Below, one piece after another: positions 16,213-25,618 of a stretch of DNA of 63,566 nt. The stretch is taken from contig CAKTDV010000018.1 in the NCBI GenBank assembly GCA_934546745.1, forward strand, positions 1 through 63,566. The letters are read 5' to 3'. The position numbers and the translations under genes are program-made. The number at the start of each line of letters is the position of its first letter. The first letter of the stretch is position 1. The notes beneath the pieces are model-generated. The model did not search any database, had not been told where the DNA came from, and was given only the letters and a program-made list of their open reading frames with translations. Source of the stretch: an uncultured Desulfovibrio sp. Lineage in GTDB: Bacteria > Desulfobacterota > Desulfovibrionia > Desulfovibrionales > Desulfovibrionaceae.

Positions 16213-17634
16213 TCATCTGTGGATTTTCCGCAGAACGGCGTCTTCGGGCAGGGCGTGCAGGCGGCGCACGCGGCAAAGGTAGCAGACGGCCCCGAAGGTC
16301 AGCGCGGCGACGTAGGCAATCCAGAACCCCTCCGCGCCCAGGGCCGGGACGATCCAGTCGGTGCGCGACAGGGCGAAGCCCAGCGGCAACCCAATGATGC
16401 CGTAGGCTGAAAAGCAGATGAGGGAAATGATGCGCGTGTCGTTGTAGCCGCGCAGGATGCCGATGCTGACGGTCTGCAGGGCGTCCACCACCTGATAGAC
16501 GGCTGCCAGCAGCAGCAGCCGGGCCGCCAGCGCCACCACGGCGGGGTCGTCATTGTAGATGGCGACGATGCCGTACCGCGCCGCCACCGTGACGGCGGCC
16601 GTGATCACAGCCGTGCCCACGCCCAGCGCCAGCGCCGTGCGCGCGGTCGCGTGGGCGCGCCAGAGGCGGCCGCCGCCCAGGAGATGTCCGACCCGGATGG
16701 TGGCCGTGATGTTGAGGGACATGGGCACCATGAATATGAGCGCGCTGTAGTTGAGCGCGATCTGATGCCCGGCGATGACGGTCTCTCCCAGTGGCGCCAG
16801 CAGCAGCGCCGTCAGGGCGAAGAGTGAAACCTCAAAGAAGATGGCCAGCGCTCCGGGAAAACCGATGCGGAAGATGCGCAGCGCCAGCGCCGGATCCCAT
16901 CGCGAGGCGCGGTGTTCCGGCAGTTTTGCCGCGCGCGGCAGAAGCAGGGGCAGGAAGAGCGGGCCGGTCTGGCGCGCCATCCTGTCCCGCCGGGCGTGGA
17001 ACACGATGCTCAGCGCCATGAACCAGTAACAGAGGCTCGTGGCCACACCGCAGCCCACGGCCCCCAGACGGGGCAGCCCCCAGACGCCGTAGATGAGGCC
17101 GTAATTGCAGGGCACGTTGAGCGCCAGCCCCAGCAGGCCGATGATCATGGCCGGGCGGGTATGGGAAAACCCTTCAAGGAAGCTGCGCACAGTGACGAAA
17201 AGCATGAAGCCCGGCAGGCCCCAGATCATGGCCCGCAGGTAGCCGCCCGCCAGATTGGCGAGGCCGGGATCCAGCCCGAACAGGTGAAGACGGTACGAAA
17301 TGCCGTAGAGCAGCGCCATGAGCACGGCCGACAGACAGCAGGTGAGCCAGATGCCCTGGCGCAGCAGGTGCGCCGCCTCGTCGCGCCGCCCCCCGCCCAC
17401 AAGATGCGCGGACATGGGAGACAGGGACAGCAGACAGCCCACGCCCAGCAGGGAAAACGGGGCCCAGAGGGAGCCCGCCACGGCCACCGCGGCCATGTCG
17501 GCCGTGGCGTACTGGCCGGTCATGGCCGTATCCACAAAGGTCATGCCCGTCTGCGAGAGCTGCGCCACAAAGACGGGCAGGCCCAGCGAAAGGAGGCGGC
17601 GGGCTTCGGCGGCGGAAAAGAGCGGTTCGGACAT
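16213..17634 (-). CDS. MATE family efflux transporter
   Basis: The 473-residue protein has about twelve hydrophobic segments and MATE features: LPVFVAQLSQTGMTFVDTAMTGQYATADMAAVAVAGSL-type helices 1-2, a conserved LNVPCNYGLIYG segment, and the second-half PGALAIFFEVSLFALTALLLAPLG. MATE carriers export cationic compounds in exchange for H+ or Na+ across the inner membrane. It starts 27 bp after the mqnD stop on the same strand, so the two genes are probably cotranscribed. The substrate is unknown. Confidence 0.92.
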   Translation of the reverse strand: MSEPLFSAAEARRLLSLGLPVFVAQLSQTGMTFVDTAMTGQYATADMAAVAVAGSLWAPFSLLGVGCLLSLSPMSAHLVGGGRRDEAAHLLRQGIWLTCCLSAVLMALLYGISYRLHLFGLDPGLANLAGGYLRAMIWGLPGFMLFVTVRSFLEGFSHTRPAMIIGLLGLALNVPCNYGLIYGVWGLPRLGAVGCGVATSLCYWFMALSIVFHARRDRMARQTGPLFLPLLLPRAAKLPEHRASRWDPALALRIFRIGFPGALAIFFEVSLFALTALLLAPLGETVIAGHQIALNYSALIFMVPMSLNITATIRVGHLLGGGRLWRAHATARTALALGVGTAVITAAVTVAARYGIVAIYNDDPAVVALAARLLLLAAVYQVVDALQTVSIGILRGYNDTRIISLICFSAYGIIGLPLGFALSRTDWIVPALGAEGFWIAYVAALTFGAVCYLCRVRRLHALPEDAVLRKIHR

Positions 17635-17661
17635 AGGTTTCTCTCGACTGTGCAGCGCGGG

Positions 17662-18501
17662 TTACGCAAGAAAAAGCCCGCTGGCGGGCAGGGCCGCGCC
17701 GCGCTTTCCGGCGGCGCTGGCAACAAGGCGCTCTATGGCGGCGCGTCCGGCGGGGCCGAGATCGCGGCTGAATTCCGTGACAAAGGTCCTGATATGCGCG
17801 CGCGTCACCTCATCGGACAGTTCCTGCGCACAGGCGCGGATGTAGTCGCGGGAGTCTTCGGGGTGGGCGTTGGCATGATCCAGGCTTTCCCGGATGGCCT
17901 CCTGAAGGGCATGGGCGGTGTCCGTCGGGACGTCCCGCCGCACGACGATGGCCCCCAGCGGCAAGGGCGCGTTGTGGACGGATTCCCACCATTGGCCGAG
18001 ATCCAGCAGCCTGACGAGGCCGCGCTGTTCATAGGTGAAGCGCCCCTCGTGGATGATGACGCCCATGTCCGCCCTGCCGGAGGCGACGGCGTCCATGATG
18101 TCGCTGAAGAGCATCTCCTGTCGCGGGCCCTGAAAACCGCCGTGCAGATCCAGCAGCAGGTTGGCGGTTGTCATCAGGCCGGGCACGGCCACGCGCGCGT
18201 TTTTCCAGGCGCTTTCCGGCAGGGGTTCCCGCGCCACCACCAGCGGGCCGCAGCCCCAGCCCAGGGCCGCGCCGCTGGCAAGCACGGCGTATTCCTCCAT
18301 GATATGGGGAAGGACGCCCAGGGAAACCTTGCTGACGGGCAGGCGGCCCTTCCGGGCAAGACCGTTGAGTTCCTCCACGTCGGCCATGTGGGGCGTCAGC
18401 GGCGCGGGGGCGGGCGTCAGCCCGTGCAGCAGGGCATGGAAGATATAAGTATCGTTGGGGCAGGGCGACAGGCCGAGGGTCATGGTATTGGTGGCGGACA
18501 T
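17662..18501 (-). CDS. mqnD: 1,4-dihydroxy-6-naphthoate synthase MqnD
   Basis: MqnD converts cyclic dehypoxanthinyl futalosine to 1,4-dihydroxy-6-naphthoate in the futalosine route to menaquinone. The 279-residue product begins with the family signature LGLSPCPNDTYIFHALLHG and shows VSLGVLPHIMEEYAVLASGAALG and ADMGVIIHEGRFTYE, typical of this periplasmic-binding-protein-like fold. ATG 18501 follows AGGAGG by 7 nt; the longer upstream frame is not homologous. It is divergent from mqnE-mqnC-mqnA. Confidence 0.95.
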   Translation of the reverse strand: MSATNTMTLGLSPCPNDTYIFHALLHGLTPAPAPLTPHMADVEELNGLARKGRLPVSKVSLGVLPHIMEEYAVLASGAALGWGCGPLVVAREPLPESAWKNARVAVPGLMTTANLLLDLHGGFQGPRQEMLFSDIMDAVASGRADMGVIIHEGRFTYEQRGLVRLLDLGQWWESVHNAPLPLGAIVVRRDVPTDTAHALQEAIRESLDHANAHPEDSRDYIRACAQELSDEVTRAHIRTFVTEFSRDLGPAGRAAIERLVASAAGKRGAALPASGLFLA

Positions 18502-18542
18502 GGCGGAACCTCCTGCGGCGGGGCCGCAAAAAAAGATGGAAT

Positions 18543-18572
18543 TTGACAGGGGGAGCGTCGCGGGCCTATTCT
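18543..18572 (+). promoter_or_regulatory. Candidate promoter of mqnECA
   Basis: TTGACA (18543-18548) and TATTCT (18567-18572) are 18 bp apart on the plus strand, about 100 bp before mqnE. Confidence 0.6.
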
Positions 18573-18671
18573 GGGCGCTGCGCTTGGCGGCATGGCGGAC
18601 GGAGATCCCGAAATTGCCGGGGGGTACGCGTGAATGCCAAAGCCAGACTTTTGTCCAAGGAAGTGAGCCTG

Positions 18672-19796
18672 ATGCTAGATGCTTCATATTACGCCGCGCT
18701 CGGCCTGTCGTCCATCCGCGACAAGGTGCTGGAAGGCGAGCGGCTGAGCGCCGGCGACGGGCTGGCGCTGTTTGCCTGCCCGGATTTGACCGCCGTGGGC
18801 GCGCTGGCGCACCACGCGCGCTGCCGCAGGCATGGCGATGTGACGTCCTATGTGGTCAACCGTCAAATAAATTATACCAATGTCTGCGTCAACGGCTGCA
18901 CCTTCTGCGCCTTCCGCCGCGACAGCGAGGACGATCCCGGCGCGTTTGTCCTGAGTGGGGAAGACGTGCTCCAACGCCTGCGCGACGCCAACGACACCCC
19001 CCTGAAGCTGGACGAGCTGCATATCGTGGGCGGCTGCCACCCCACGCGCCGCCTGGACTGGTTCATCGATGTGTTCAGGGCCGTCCGCGCCCAGTGCCCA
19101 ACCCTTCCCATCAAGGCGTTCACCTGCGTCGAGATCGAACATTTTTCCCGGCTGGAAGGCATTTCCACGCTGGAAGTGCTGCAACGCCTCAGGGACGCCG
19201 GACTGGTCATGATGCCCGGCGGCGGCGCGGAGATTTTTGACGAGACGCTGCGCGCCCAAATCTGCCCGCACAAGGCCTCGTCCGAAGCCTGGCTGCGCAT
19301 TGCGGGCGAGGCGCACAGCCTCGGCATCAAAACGAACTGCACCATGCTTTTCGGCCATCTGGAAACCGTCGAACACCGCGTGGATCATCTTTGCCGCCTG
19401 CGCGAACAGCAGGACAGGAGCGGCGGTTTCACCTGCTTCATCCCCCTGCCGTTCCTCACGGAAAACAGCAGGCTCACGCTGCCGGAAGACAGGACGGGTC
19501 CGCAACGCGGTCTGGATCAGCTGCGCACGGTGGCCGTTTCGCGTCTTCTGCTCGACAATATCCCGCATATCAAGGCATACTGGATCATGCTGGGGGAAAA
19601 GCTGGCCCAGACAGCGCTCTGGTACGGCGCGGACGATCTGGACGGCACCATCGTGGAGGAACGCATCGGGCATATGGCCGGAGCTACCTCGGCGCAGGGC
19701 ATGACCATCGCCCAGCTGGAACACATGATCCGCGAGGCGGGTTTCACTCCCCTGCGCCGCAACGCCACTTTTGAGTCCGTGGAGGTCAACGCATGA
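18672..19796 (+). CDS. mqnE: Aminofutalosine synthase MqnE (radical SAM)
   Basis: MqnE joins the carboxyvinyl product of MqnA with SAM to form aminofutalosine. The 374-residue protein has the radical SAM cluster CVNGCTFCAF preceded by RQINYTNV, the PGGGAEIF motif, and EERIGHMAGA near the C-terminus, which separates MqnE from MqnC. I prefer the ATG at 18672 (MLDASYYAALGL), with AAGGA about 10 nt upstream; a GTG at 18630 in the same frame would add 14 residues. The end overlaps mqnC by 4 bp. Confidence 0.93.
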   Translation: MLDASYYAALGLSSIRDKVLEGERLSAGDGLALFACPDLTAVGALAHHARCRRHGDVTSYVVNRQINYTNVCVNGCTFCAFRRDSEDDPGAFVLSGEDVLQRLRDANDTPLKLDELHIVGGCHPTRRLDWFIDVFRAVRAQCPTLPIKAFTCVEIEHFSRLEGISTLEVLQRLRDAGLVMMPGGGAEIFDETLRAQICPHKASSEAWLRIAGEAHSLGIKTNCTMLFGHLETVEHRVDHLCRLREQQDRSGGFTCFIPLPFLTENSRLTLPEDRTGPQRGLDQLRTVAVSRLLLDNIPHIKAYWIMLGEKLAQTALWYGADDLDGTIVEERIGHMAGATSAQGMTIAQLEHMIREAGFTPLRRNATFESVEVNA

Positions 19797-20938
19797 GCGC
19801 TCCCTTTGCCCCGGCGCATTCTCCCTTTGCGGAATCGCCCGAAGTCCTTGACGCCGCCGCCCGCGCGCTGGCGGGGCGGCGGCTGGATCGGGCCGCCGCC
19901 GAAGCGCTGTACTACGGGGCGTCGCTGCCGACGCTGGCCCGTCTTGCCCATGCGGCGCGTCTTCGCCTGCATCCGGATCCTGTGGTGACCTTCGTGGGTG
20001 ATCGCAATATCAATTATTCCAATATCTGCGTGTGCGGCTGTCGCTTCTGCGCCTTTTTCCGCGCGCCGGGCGAGGAGGGCGGCTATGTCATCTCCCGTGA
20101 GGAAATGGCCCGGAAGATCGACGAGACCCTGAAACTCGGGGGAACGCAAATCCTTTTGCAGGGGGGGCACCATCCCGATCTGCCGCTGGAATGGTATGAG
20201 GACTTGCTGCGCTGGATGCGCGCCACATGGCCGTCGCTGCATATTCACGCCTTTTCCCCGCCGGAAATCTTTTTCTGGTCCCGCCGGTTCGATCTGCCTG
20301 TCGCTGAAGTGTTGCGCCGCCTTCAGGCCGCAGGTCTCGACTCCATACCCGGCGGCGGCGCGGAGATTCTCAGCACGGAAGTCCGGGCGCGGGTCTCGCC
20401 CAACAAATGCACGGCCGGAGAATGGCTTGGTGTCATGGAAGAGGCGCACAGGCTCGGCATGAGGACCACGGCCACCATGATGTTCGGCCATGAGGAGGAG
20501 CCGCGGCACCGTCTGGATCATCTTTTTGCCGTGCGCGACGTGCAGGATCGCACAGGAGGCTTTACGGCGTTCATCCCGTGGACCTTCCAGCCCGCCCATA
20601 CGCGCATTCACGTTCAGCCCCTGCCCGCGCCCGCCTATCTGCGCCTGCTGGCCGTTTCGCGCCTCGTGCTGGACAATGTGCCCAACATCCAGGCATCGTG
20701 GGTCACCATGGGGCCGCAAACAGCCCAGCTGGCCCTTTTCCACGGGGCCAACGACTTCGGTTCCCTCATGATAGAGGAAAACGTCGTCGCCGCGGCGGGC
20801 GTCTCCTTCCGCATGTCCCGCGAGGACATTTGCAGGACCATCAGCGCGGCGGGCTTTACGCCCGTGCAGCGCCTTATGGATTACCGTCCCGTGGAACCTC
20901 AGCCCGCCTGGAACGATGTCACAAGGAGCGCGTCGTGA
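19793..20938 (+). CDS. mqnC: Cyclic dehypoxanthinyl futalosine synthase MqnC (radical SAM)
   Basis: MqnC cyclises dehypoxanthinyl futalosine. The 381-residue product carries DRNINYSNICVCGCRFCAFFR, in which CVCGCRFC holds the radical SAM cluster, then LLQGGHHPDLPLEWYEDL, IPGGGAEIL, and the C-terminal MIEENVVAAAG that is characteristic of MqnC. ATG at 19793 overlaps the mqnE stop. Middle gene of mqnE-mqnC-mqnA. It is a distant paralogue of its neighbour MqnE. Confidence 0.94.
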   Translation: MSAPFAPAHSPFAESPEVLDAAARALAGRRLDRAAAEALYYGASLPTLARLAHAARLRLHPDPVVTFVGDRNINYSNICVCGCRFCAFFRAPGEEGGYVISREEMARKIDETLKLGGTQILLQGGHHPDLPLEWYEDLLRWMRATWPSLHIHAFSPPEIFFWSRRFDLPVAEVLRRLQAAGLDSIPGGGAEILSTEVRARVSPNKCTAGEWLGVMEEAHRLGMRTTATMMFGHEEEPRHRLDHLFAVRDVQDRTGGFTAFIPWTFQPAHTRIHVQPLPAPAYLRLLAVSRLVLDNVPNIQASWVTMGPQTAQLALFHGANDFGSLMIEENVVAAAGVSFRMSREDICRTISAAGFTPVQRLMDYRPVEPQPAWNDVTRSAS

Positions 20939-21786
20939 TGCCGGAGAAAGAGGGAAAAGCCCCGTTGCGCATGGGGCGCATCGGCTATCTGAACGTGCTG
21001 CCCATCTATCACCCGCTGGAAGCGGGCATTCTGCCGCACGACTACGACATCATTTCCGGCCCGCCCGCCGTCCTCAATACCATGATGGCCCGGGGCGAGC
21101 TGCACGTGTCCTCCAATTCCTGTTTTGAGTATGCGCGCCATCCAGAACAGTATTATCTGATTGAGGATCTTTCCATCGGATCGCGCGGCCCCGTCATGAG
21201 CGTGCTGCTGCTGTCGCGCGTGCCTGTGGAACGGCTGGACGGCAAGACCATCCTGATCAGCGGCGAAACGCATACGTCCGTCGCCCTGCTGCGGCTTCTG
21301 CTGCGGGATCGCTACCAGATTGACGCGGCGTTCGAGACCGGCGCCGTGACGCCCGCCCTGCGTTCCCCGGAGCCGCCGCTGGCCTTTCTGGCCATTGGCG
21401 ACGAGGCCCTGCGTCTTCGCCGCCATCCCGACTATCCCGTGCGGGTGGATCTCGCCGAGGCCTGGAGGGACTGGACGGGGTTGCCCTTCATTTTCGGCCT
21501 GTGGGTCGTCAGTCGCACGGCGGCCGAACAGGGGCTGTTCCGGGAGGATCCCGGCGCGCTCATGCGGCGCGCCCGCGACTGGGGCCTTGCCAATATGGAG
21601 GTCATTCTGGATCTGACCGCGCACGGCTGCCCCCTTTCCCGTGAGGAACTGGCCTTCTATTACTCCAGGGGGCTGGTCTACTCCCTGCGGGGAGAGGAAC
21701 TGGACGGCCTGCGCCTGTTTTATGACAAGCTGGCGGCGGCGGGCATGATTGCCGGGCCGCCACCCCTGCGTTTTTTCCGATCGTAG
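20938..21786 (+). CDS. mqnA: Chorismate dehydratase MqnA
   Basis: MqnA dehydrates chorismate to 3-[(1-carboxyvinyl)oxy]benzoate, the first step of the futalosine route. The 282-residue protein has MGRIGYLNVLPIYHPL at the start, SSNSCFEYAR, and GLPFIFGLWVVSR, all typical of the family. Its ATG overlaps the mqnC stop by one base; a GTG at 20935 would fit the AAGGAG spacing equally well. The usual mqnB is not in the window, so aminofutalosine hydrolysis may be done elsewhere. Confidence 0.94.
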   Translation: MPEKEGKAPLRMGRIGYLNVLPIYHPLEAGILPHDYDIISGPPAVLNTMMARGELHVSSNSCFEYARHPEQYYLIEDLSIGSRGPVMSVLLLSRVPVERLDGKTILISGETHTSVALLRLLLRDRYQIDAAFETGAVTPALRSPEPPLAFLAIGDEALRLRRHPDYPVRVDLAEAWRDWTGLPFIFGLWVVSRTAAEQGLFREDPGALMRRARDWGLANMEVILDLTAHGCPLSREELAFYYSRGLVYSLRGEELDGLRLFYDKLAAAGMIAGPPPLRFFRS

Positions 21787-21821
21787 CGGCGTCACGCCGC
21801 TGTCAGCGCGTTCCGGGCGCG

Positions 21822-22538
21822 CTATTTCCTGTGTATCCACCAGCTTTTGGCAACGCGTCCGTACCACCAGCGGTGGCAGTCGGCCCGGAGGGCGGCGGCG
21901 GCCACAAGGCGCGCCTGCGGCGTTGTCAGGCGGGGGACGGCGCTTTCCAGCCATTGGATGGCGAAAGCGTTGCCTTTGTCCAGTTCGGCCTTGAGGTTGA
22001 AAATCAGATCCAGTTGATCGGCGTCGTGGGCAAGGGCGGCCTCCGGGCTTTGGCGTTCCGTCCATTCCGTCCAGAAGCCGCCCAGATCCTCCTCAAGGCC
22101 GGTACCCCGGACGGCGTCGTCAAGGGCCTCTCTGGCGCGGCAGGCGTCATAGCGGTGATTGACGTAATTGAGGTCGCCGGTGCGGGCCTCGTGCAGATCG
22201 TGAAACAGGCAGAGCAGGGTGGTCCGGGCCGCGTCCGCGCCGGCCATGCGGGCAAGGGCATAGCCCATGACGGCGGTGCGGAAGGAGTGTTCGGCGACGT
22301 TTTCCGCGCCGCTGCCAAGGAAGGCATAGCCGCTGCGGGGCGTATGCCGCAACATGCCCGCCTCATGGAAAAAATCTGTCATGCGATCCAGCTGGGCGTC
22401 GTCGGGGCGGGGGAGATCCAGGGCGGCGCACAGCTGTTCCAGCGCTTCCCGGCGCGCCCCGTCAAGAGGGGTGTTCCACGCTTCCGCGTTGTCGTTCAAC
22501 GTTGTTTCCTCATGTGTTCCGTTTTTTTCCTGTTCCAT
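21822..22538 (-). CDS. HD-domain phosphohydrolase, YfbR/HDDC2-like
   Basis: The 238-residue protein has an HD fold with metal ligands in ENVAEHSFRTA (His), CLFHDLHEARTGD (His-Asp) and LAHDADQLDL (Asp), the arrangement of the HD_3/5'-deoxynucleotidase group. A dephosphorylating role on nucleotides is inferred from the family. It lies 17 bp after the response-regulator gene on the same strand and ends 35 bp from the convergent mqnA. Any role in the two-component pathway is not shown. Confidence 0.8.
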   Translation of the reverse strand: MEQEKNGTHEETTLNDNAEAWNTPLDGARREALEQLCAALDLPRPDDAQLDRMTDFFHEAGMLRHTPRSGYAFLGSGAENVAEHSFRTAVMGYALARMAGADAARTTLLCLFHDLHEARTGDLNYVNHRYDACRAREALDDAVRGTGLEEDLGGFWTEWTERQSPEAALAHDADQLDLIFNLKAELDKGNAFAIQWLESAVPRLTTPQARLVAAAALRADCHRWWYGRVAKSWWIHRK

Positions 22539-22555
22539 GGCTTCCCCATACCTGT

Positions 22556-23923
22556 TTATTCCAGACCGTACCGGCGCAATTTGTTGTGCAGGGTGGCGCG
22601 GGTGATGCCAAGACGGCGGGCGGCCTCGCTCTTGTTGTCTCCTGTCTGGCGCAGAGTGTCGAGAATGGCGCGCCGTTCCAGCTCGTCGAGCGGGAGCCCG
22701 GCCAGCGAACCCGCGTCCGCGCCGGGGGCGGACGGCGGCGGGGTGTCTTCGGCGGTGGCGACGCTCAGCGGGAGTTCGCGCCCGGTGATGAGATCGCCGG
22801 TACAGAGAATGACGGCGCGCTCTACGGCGTTTTCCAGTTCCCGGACGTTGCCGGGCCAGGCATAGCGCAGCAGGGCGTCCAGGGCCTGCGGCGCAAAGCC
22901 CTTGATGGTCTTGCGGTTGCGCTCGGCGTAGCGCTGGAGAAAATGGGCGGCGAGCAGCGGAATGTCCTCCGCGCGGGCGCGCAGAGGGGGAACCTCGATG
23001 GTGATGACGTTGAGGCGAAAGTAGAGATCCTCGCGGAAACGGCGCAGGTCCACTTCTTTGCGGAGGTTGCGGTTGGTGGCGGCGATGACGCGCACGCTGA
23101 CGTGTATGGGGGTATCCGACCCCACGCGCTGGACTTCGCCCTGCTGGAGGGCGCGCAGCAGTTTTGCCTGGAGAGGGAGCGGCAGTTCCCCTATCTCATC
23201 CAGAAAGAGCGTGCCGCCGTCGGCCTGGACGAAGCGGCCGTCGCGGCGCTTGTCCGCGCCGGTGAACGCGCCGCGCTCATGGCCGAACAGTTCCGATTCG
23301 AGCAGGTTTTCCGCCAGCGCCGCGCAGTTGACCACCACCAGCGGCTTGCGCGCGCGATCGCTGGCGTCATGAATGGCGCGGGCCACAAGTTCCTTGCCCG
23401 TGCCGCTCTCGCCCGTGATGAGGACGGTCGCCTCCGTGGGGGCCACAGTGGCGATGAAGCCGCGCATGTCGTCAATGGCCTTGCTGCGGCCGAGAATGGC
23501 CGGGCCCGCGGCGGCTTCGGAAAGCTGGCGGCGCAGCTCCCTGTTTTCCACGCTGAGGCGAGAATGCTCGACGGCCTGTTGCAGGGTGTGGCGCAGCGCC
23601 TCGAAATCCAGCGGTTTGATCAGATAGTCGTACGCGCCGAGGCGCAGAGCCTCCACAGCGGTTTCCACCGAGGAATAGGCCGTCATCAGGATGACGGGCA
23701 GGGCGGGATTATAGGCGAGAATGCCCTTGAGCGCGTCCATGCCGCTGGTGCGGGCCATGCGCACGTCCGTAAGAACGACGTCGTAGGCCCTGTCGCGGAC
23801 GGCGGCCACGGCGTCGCCGCCATCGGCGGCCTCGTCCACGGCGTAGCCCCAGGATTGCAGCATCATGCGCAGCATGCCGCGGTGGGCGTCGTCATCGTCA
23901 ACGACGAGAATGGAGGTGTTCAC
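22556..23923 (-). CDS. Sigma-54-dependent response regulator, ZraR/AtoC type
   Basis: The 455-residue protein has a receiver domain (2-120; phospho-acceptor Asp in VVLTDVRMARTSG), an AAA+ domain with Walker A GESGTGKE, the sigma-54 contact loop ELFGHERGAFTGA, DEIGELPLPLQ and a C-terminal Fis-type HTH (SEAARRLGITRATLHNKLRRYG). It activates sigma-54 RNA polymerase from a distance. The GTG start overlaps the kinase stop (GTGA). The two ZraP/Spy-like genes divergent from this operon have matching -24/-12 promoters and are the obvious targets. Confidence 0.95.
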   Translation of the reverse strand: MNTSILVVDDDDAHRGMLRMMLQSWGYAVDEAADGGDAVAAVRDRAYDVVLTDVRMARTSGMDALKGILAYNPALPVILMTAYSSVETAVEALRLGAYDYLIKPLDFEALRHTLQQAVEHSRLSVENRELRRQLSEAAAGPAILGRSKAIDDMRGFIATVAPTEATVLITGESGTGKELVARAIHDASDRARKPLVVVNCAALAENLLESELFGHERGAFTGADKRRDGRFVQADGGTLFLDEIGELPLPLQAKLLRALQQGEVQRVGSDTPIHVSVRVIAATNRNLRKEVDLRRFREDLYFRLNVITIEVPPLRARAEDIPLLAAHFLQRYAERNRKTIKGFAPQALDALLRYAWPGNVRELENAVERAVILCTGDLITGRELPLSVATAEDTPPPSAPGADAGSLAGLPLDELERRAILDTLRQTGDNKSEAARRLGITRATLHNKLRRYGLE

Positions 23924-25446
23924 GAGGGAGTCCTTTCAGTTGCCGGGGCGGCGTGGCGCGGCGGTGACGGCAGCCAGAGCGTAAAGCACGCGCCGGAGAC
24001 GCCGGAGGCGTCCGCGCCGGCCGGGGTGGAAATCACGTCGATTTTGCCGCCCAGAGCTTCCATGATTTTGTGGGCTGTGGCAAGTCCCAGTCCTGTTCCG
24101 TGGCCTTTGGTGGTGAAATAGGGGTCGAAAATATGGCGCAGCTGTTCCGGGCCGATGCCCTTTCCGGTATCCTCCACGGCCAGCGCCAGCCAGAGGGGCG
24201 CCGTGCCGCCCGCCGGGGCCTGCCCGGAACCCGCGGGAACGGCGCGGGCGGCGAGGCGCAGTGTTCCGCCGTCGGGCATGGCGTCCAAGGCGTTGAGGCA
24301 GATGTTGAGCAGGGCCTGCCCGAAGCGGTCGGGATCCATCCAGGCGGGAGGCAGGCTGTCGGGCACGTGGCAGACGATGCGCACGCCGCGCTTTTCGGCG
24401 TCCTGCTTGATGAGCCGCAGCACATGGGCGACAGTTCCGGCCAGCGCGGCGGCCTTGGGGCGCACGTCGCTGGGGCGGGAAAGGCCGATCAGATCGGTGA
24501 TGACGCGGTTGAGCCGCTCCACTTCGCGCACCATGACCTCGGCGGCCTTGCGGTCGTCGCTGCCTTCGTCAAAGCGCTGGCCGAAATAGGTGGCGTAGCC
24601 CTTGATGGAACTGAGCGGATTGCGGATCTCATGGGCGACGCCCGCCGCCAGCGTGCCGATGGTGGCGAGTTTCTCCCTGCGGCGGACCTCCTCTTCCAGC
24701 AGGCGCACCTGCCCTTCGGCGCGGCGCTGGCGCAGGCGGGAGAGGCGCGCGCGCTGGGCGTAGTAGAGCGCCACGAGGATGGTCAGACCCACGAGAAGCA
24801 TGACGCCCGCCAGCATGACCACATAGTCGCGATCCTGACGCCGGGTGATGTCAAAAGGGGAAATGTCGAGGCCGAGAAAGATGGCCGGGGCGGGCAGCCC
24901 GGAAGCGGCAAGGCCGGGGCTGGGCATGAAAACGCGGTAGACAACGAAAACGCGCCGGCCCTCCATGACCATGATGCCCCACTGGGCGTCCATGCCCGGA
25001 GACATGGCCCGCAGGCGTTCCGGGCTGATTTCCTCGCCGTCGAGCATGAGGATCTCGCCGAGGCGGTCGGGGTTGCTGTGCGCCACGATGGTGCCGTCGG
25101 GCATGGTGACGGCAATGAACTGTATGTCGCGGCTGACGGTCATTTCCTCCAGCAGCACCTGGAGCCGCACGCCGGCCTCGCTGCGCATGGTCGTGCGCAG
25201 GATGCTCTCAAAGGCCGTGATGAGCGAACTCCCCTTTTCCGCCAGCAGGCGGGCCATGGCCGTGTCGTTGCGCTCTATGGAAAAGATGGCGAGCGCCGTG
25301 ACCATGACGATCAGCACAAAGGCCGCGCTGCCGAGCAGCAGCCCCACAGGCGCGGAAGGGGCGTCGAGCGGCGGACGGCGCGTCGGCGCGGATGCGGTGG
25401 AGATGAGGCCGCCCTCGCGGCGGCGCAGACGGGAAAAAACGGACAT
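23920..25446 (-). CDS. Membrane sensor histidine kinase, ZraS-like
   Basis: The 508-residue protein has a transmembrane helix (LLLGSAAFVLIVMVTALAIF), a periplasmic sensing region (about 55-200, with FIAVTMPDGTIVAHS), a second helix (VVMLAGVMLLVGLTILVALY), then HisKA (AAGVAHEIRNPLSSIKGYA, phosphorylated His) and HATPase_c (NICLNALDAMPDGG, DTGKGIG, GTGLGLATAHKI). The layout matches ZraS, which senses periplasmic zinc and envelope stress. I use ATG 25446; the longer frame upstream is non-homologous and would cover the divergent promoter. Confidence 0.92.
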   Translation of the reverse strand: MSVFSRLRRREGGLISTASAPTRRPPLDAPSAPVGLLLGSAAFVLIVMVTALAIFSIERNDTAMARLLAEKGSSLITAFESILRTTMRSEAGVRLQVLLEEMTVSRDIQFIAVTMPDGTIVAHSNPDRLGEILMLDGEEISPERLRAMSPGMDAQWGIMVMEGRRVFVVYRVFMPSPGLAASGLPAPAIFLGLDISPFDITRRQDRDYVVMLAGVMLLVGLTILVALYYAQRARLSRLRQRRAEGQVRLLEEEVRRREKLATIGTLAAGVAHEIRNPLSSIKGYATYFGQRFDEGSDDRKAAEVMVREVERLNRVITDLIGLSRPSDVRPKAAALAGTVAHVLRLIKQDAEKRGVRIVCHVPDSLPPAWMDPDRFGQALLNICLNALDAMPDGGTLRLAARAVPAGSGQAPAGGTAPLWLALAVEDTGKGIGPEQLRHIFDPYFTTKGHGTGLGLATAHKIMEALGGKIDVISTPAGADASGVSGACFTLWLPSPPRHAAPATERTPS

Positions 25447-25493
25447 GGACGCAGTATAGCCCGCTTTGCTCTTTCTGTCACCGTATTGACGGG

Positions 25494-25511
25494 ACGGCAT
25501 AAATTTTGCTT
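25494..25511 (+). promoter_or_regulatory. Sigma-54 promoter of the first ZraP-like gene
   Basis: GG at 25496-25497 and GC at 25508-25509 are separated by exactly 10 bp within GGCATaaattTTGC, close to the TGGCAC-N5-TTGC consensus. It points toward the gene at 25619 and lies between that gene and the divergent kinase. Confidence 0.75.
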
Positions 25512-25618
25512 TAAACATGTGAACCCTGCTGCCGCCACTGTTGCGCGGCGTCACTGTTCTCCGTTCTTCCCGCTCCTCCGCGGAGTGAAAACCGTTGGGC
25601 ACGCCCGTTGGATATGTC

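Noticed and set aside
21785..21801. AGCGGCG-TCA-CGCCGCT hairpin between mqnA and the HD gene as a terminator
   Set aside because: Stem is good but no T tract follows on either strand.
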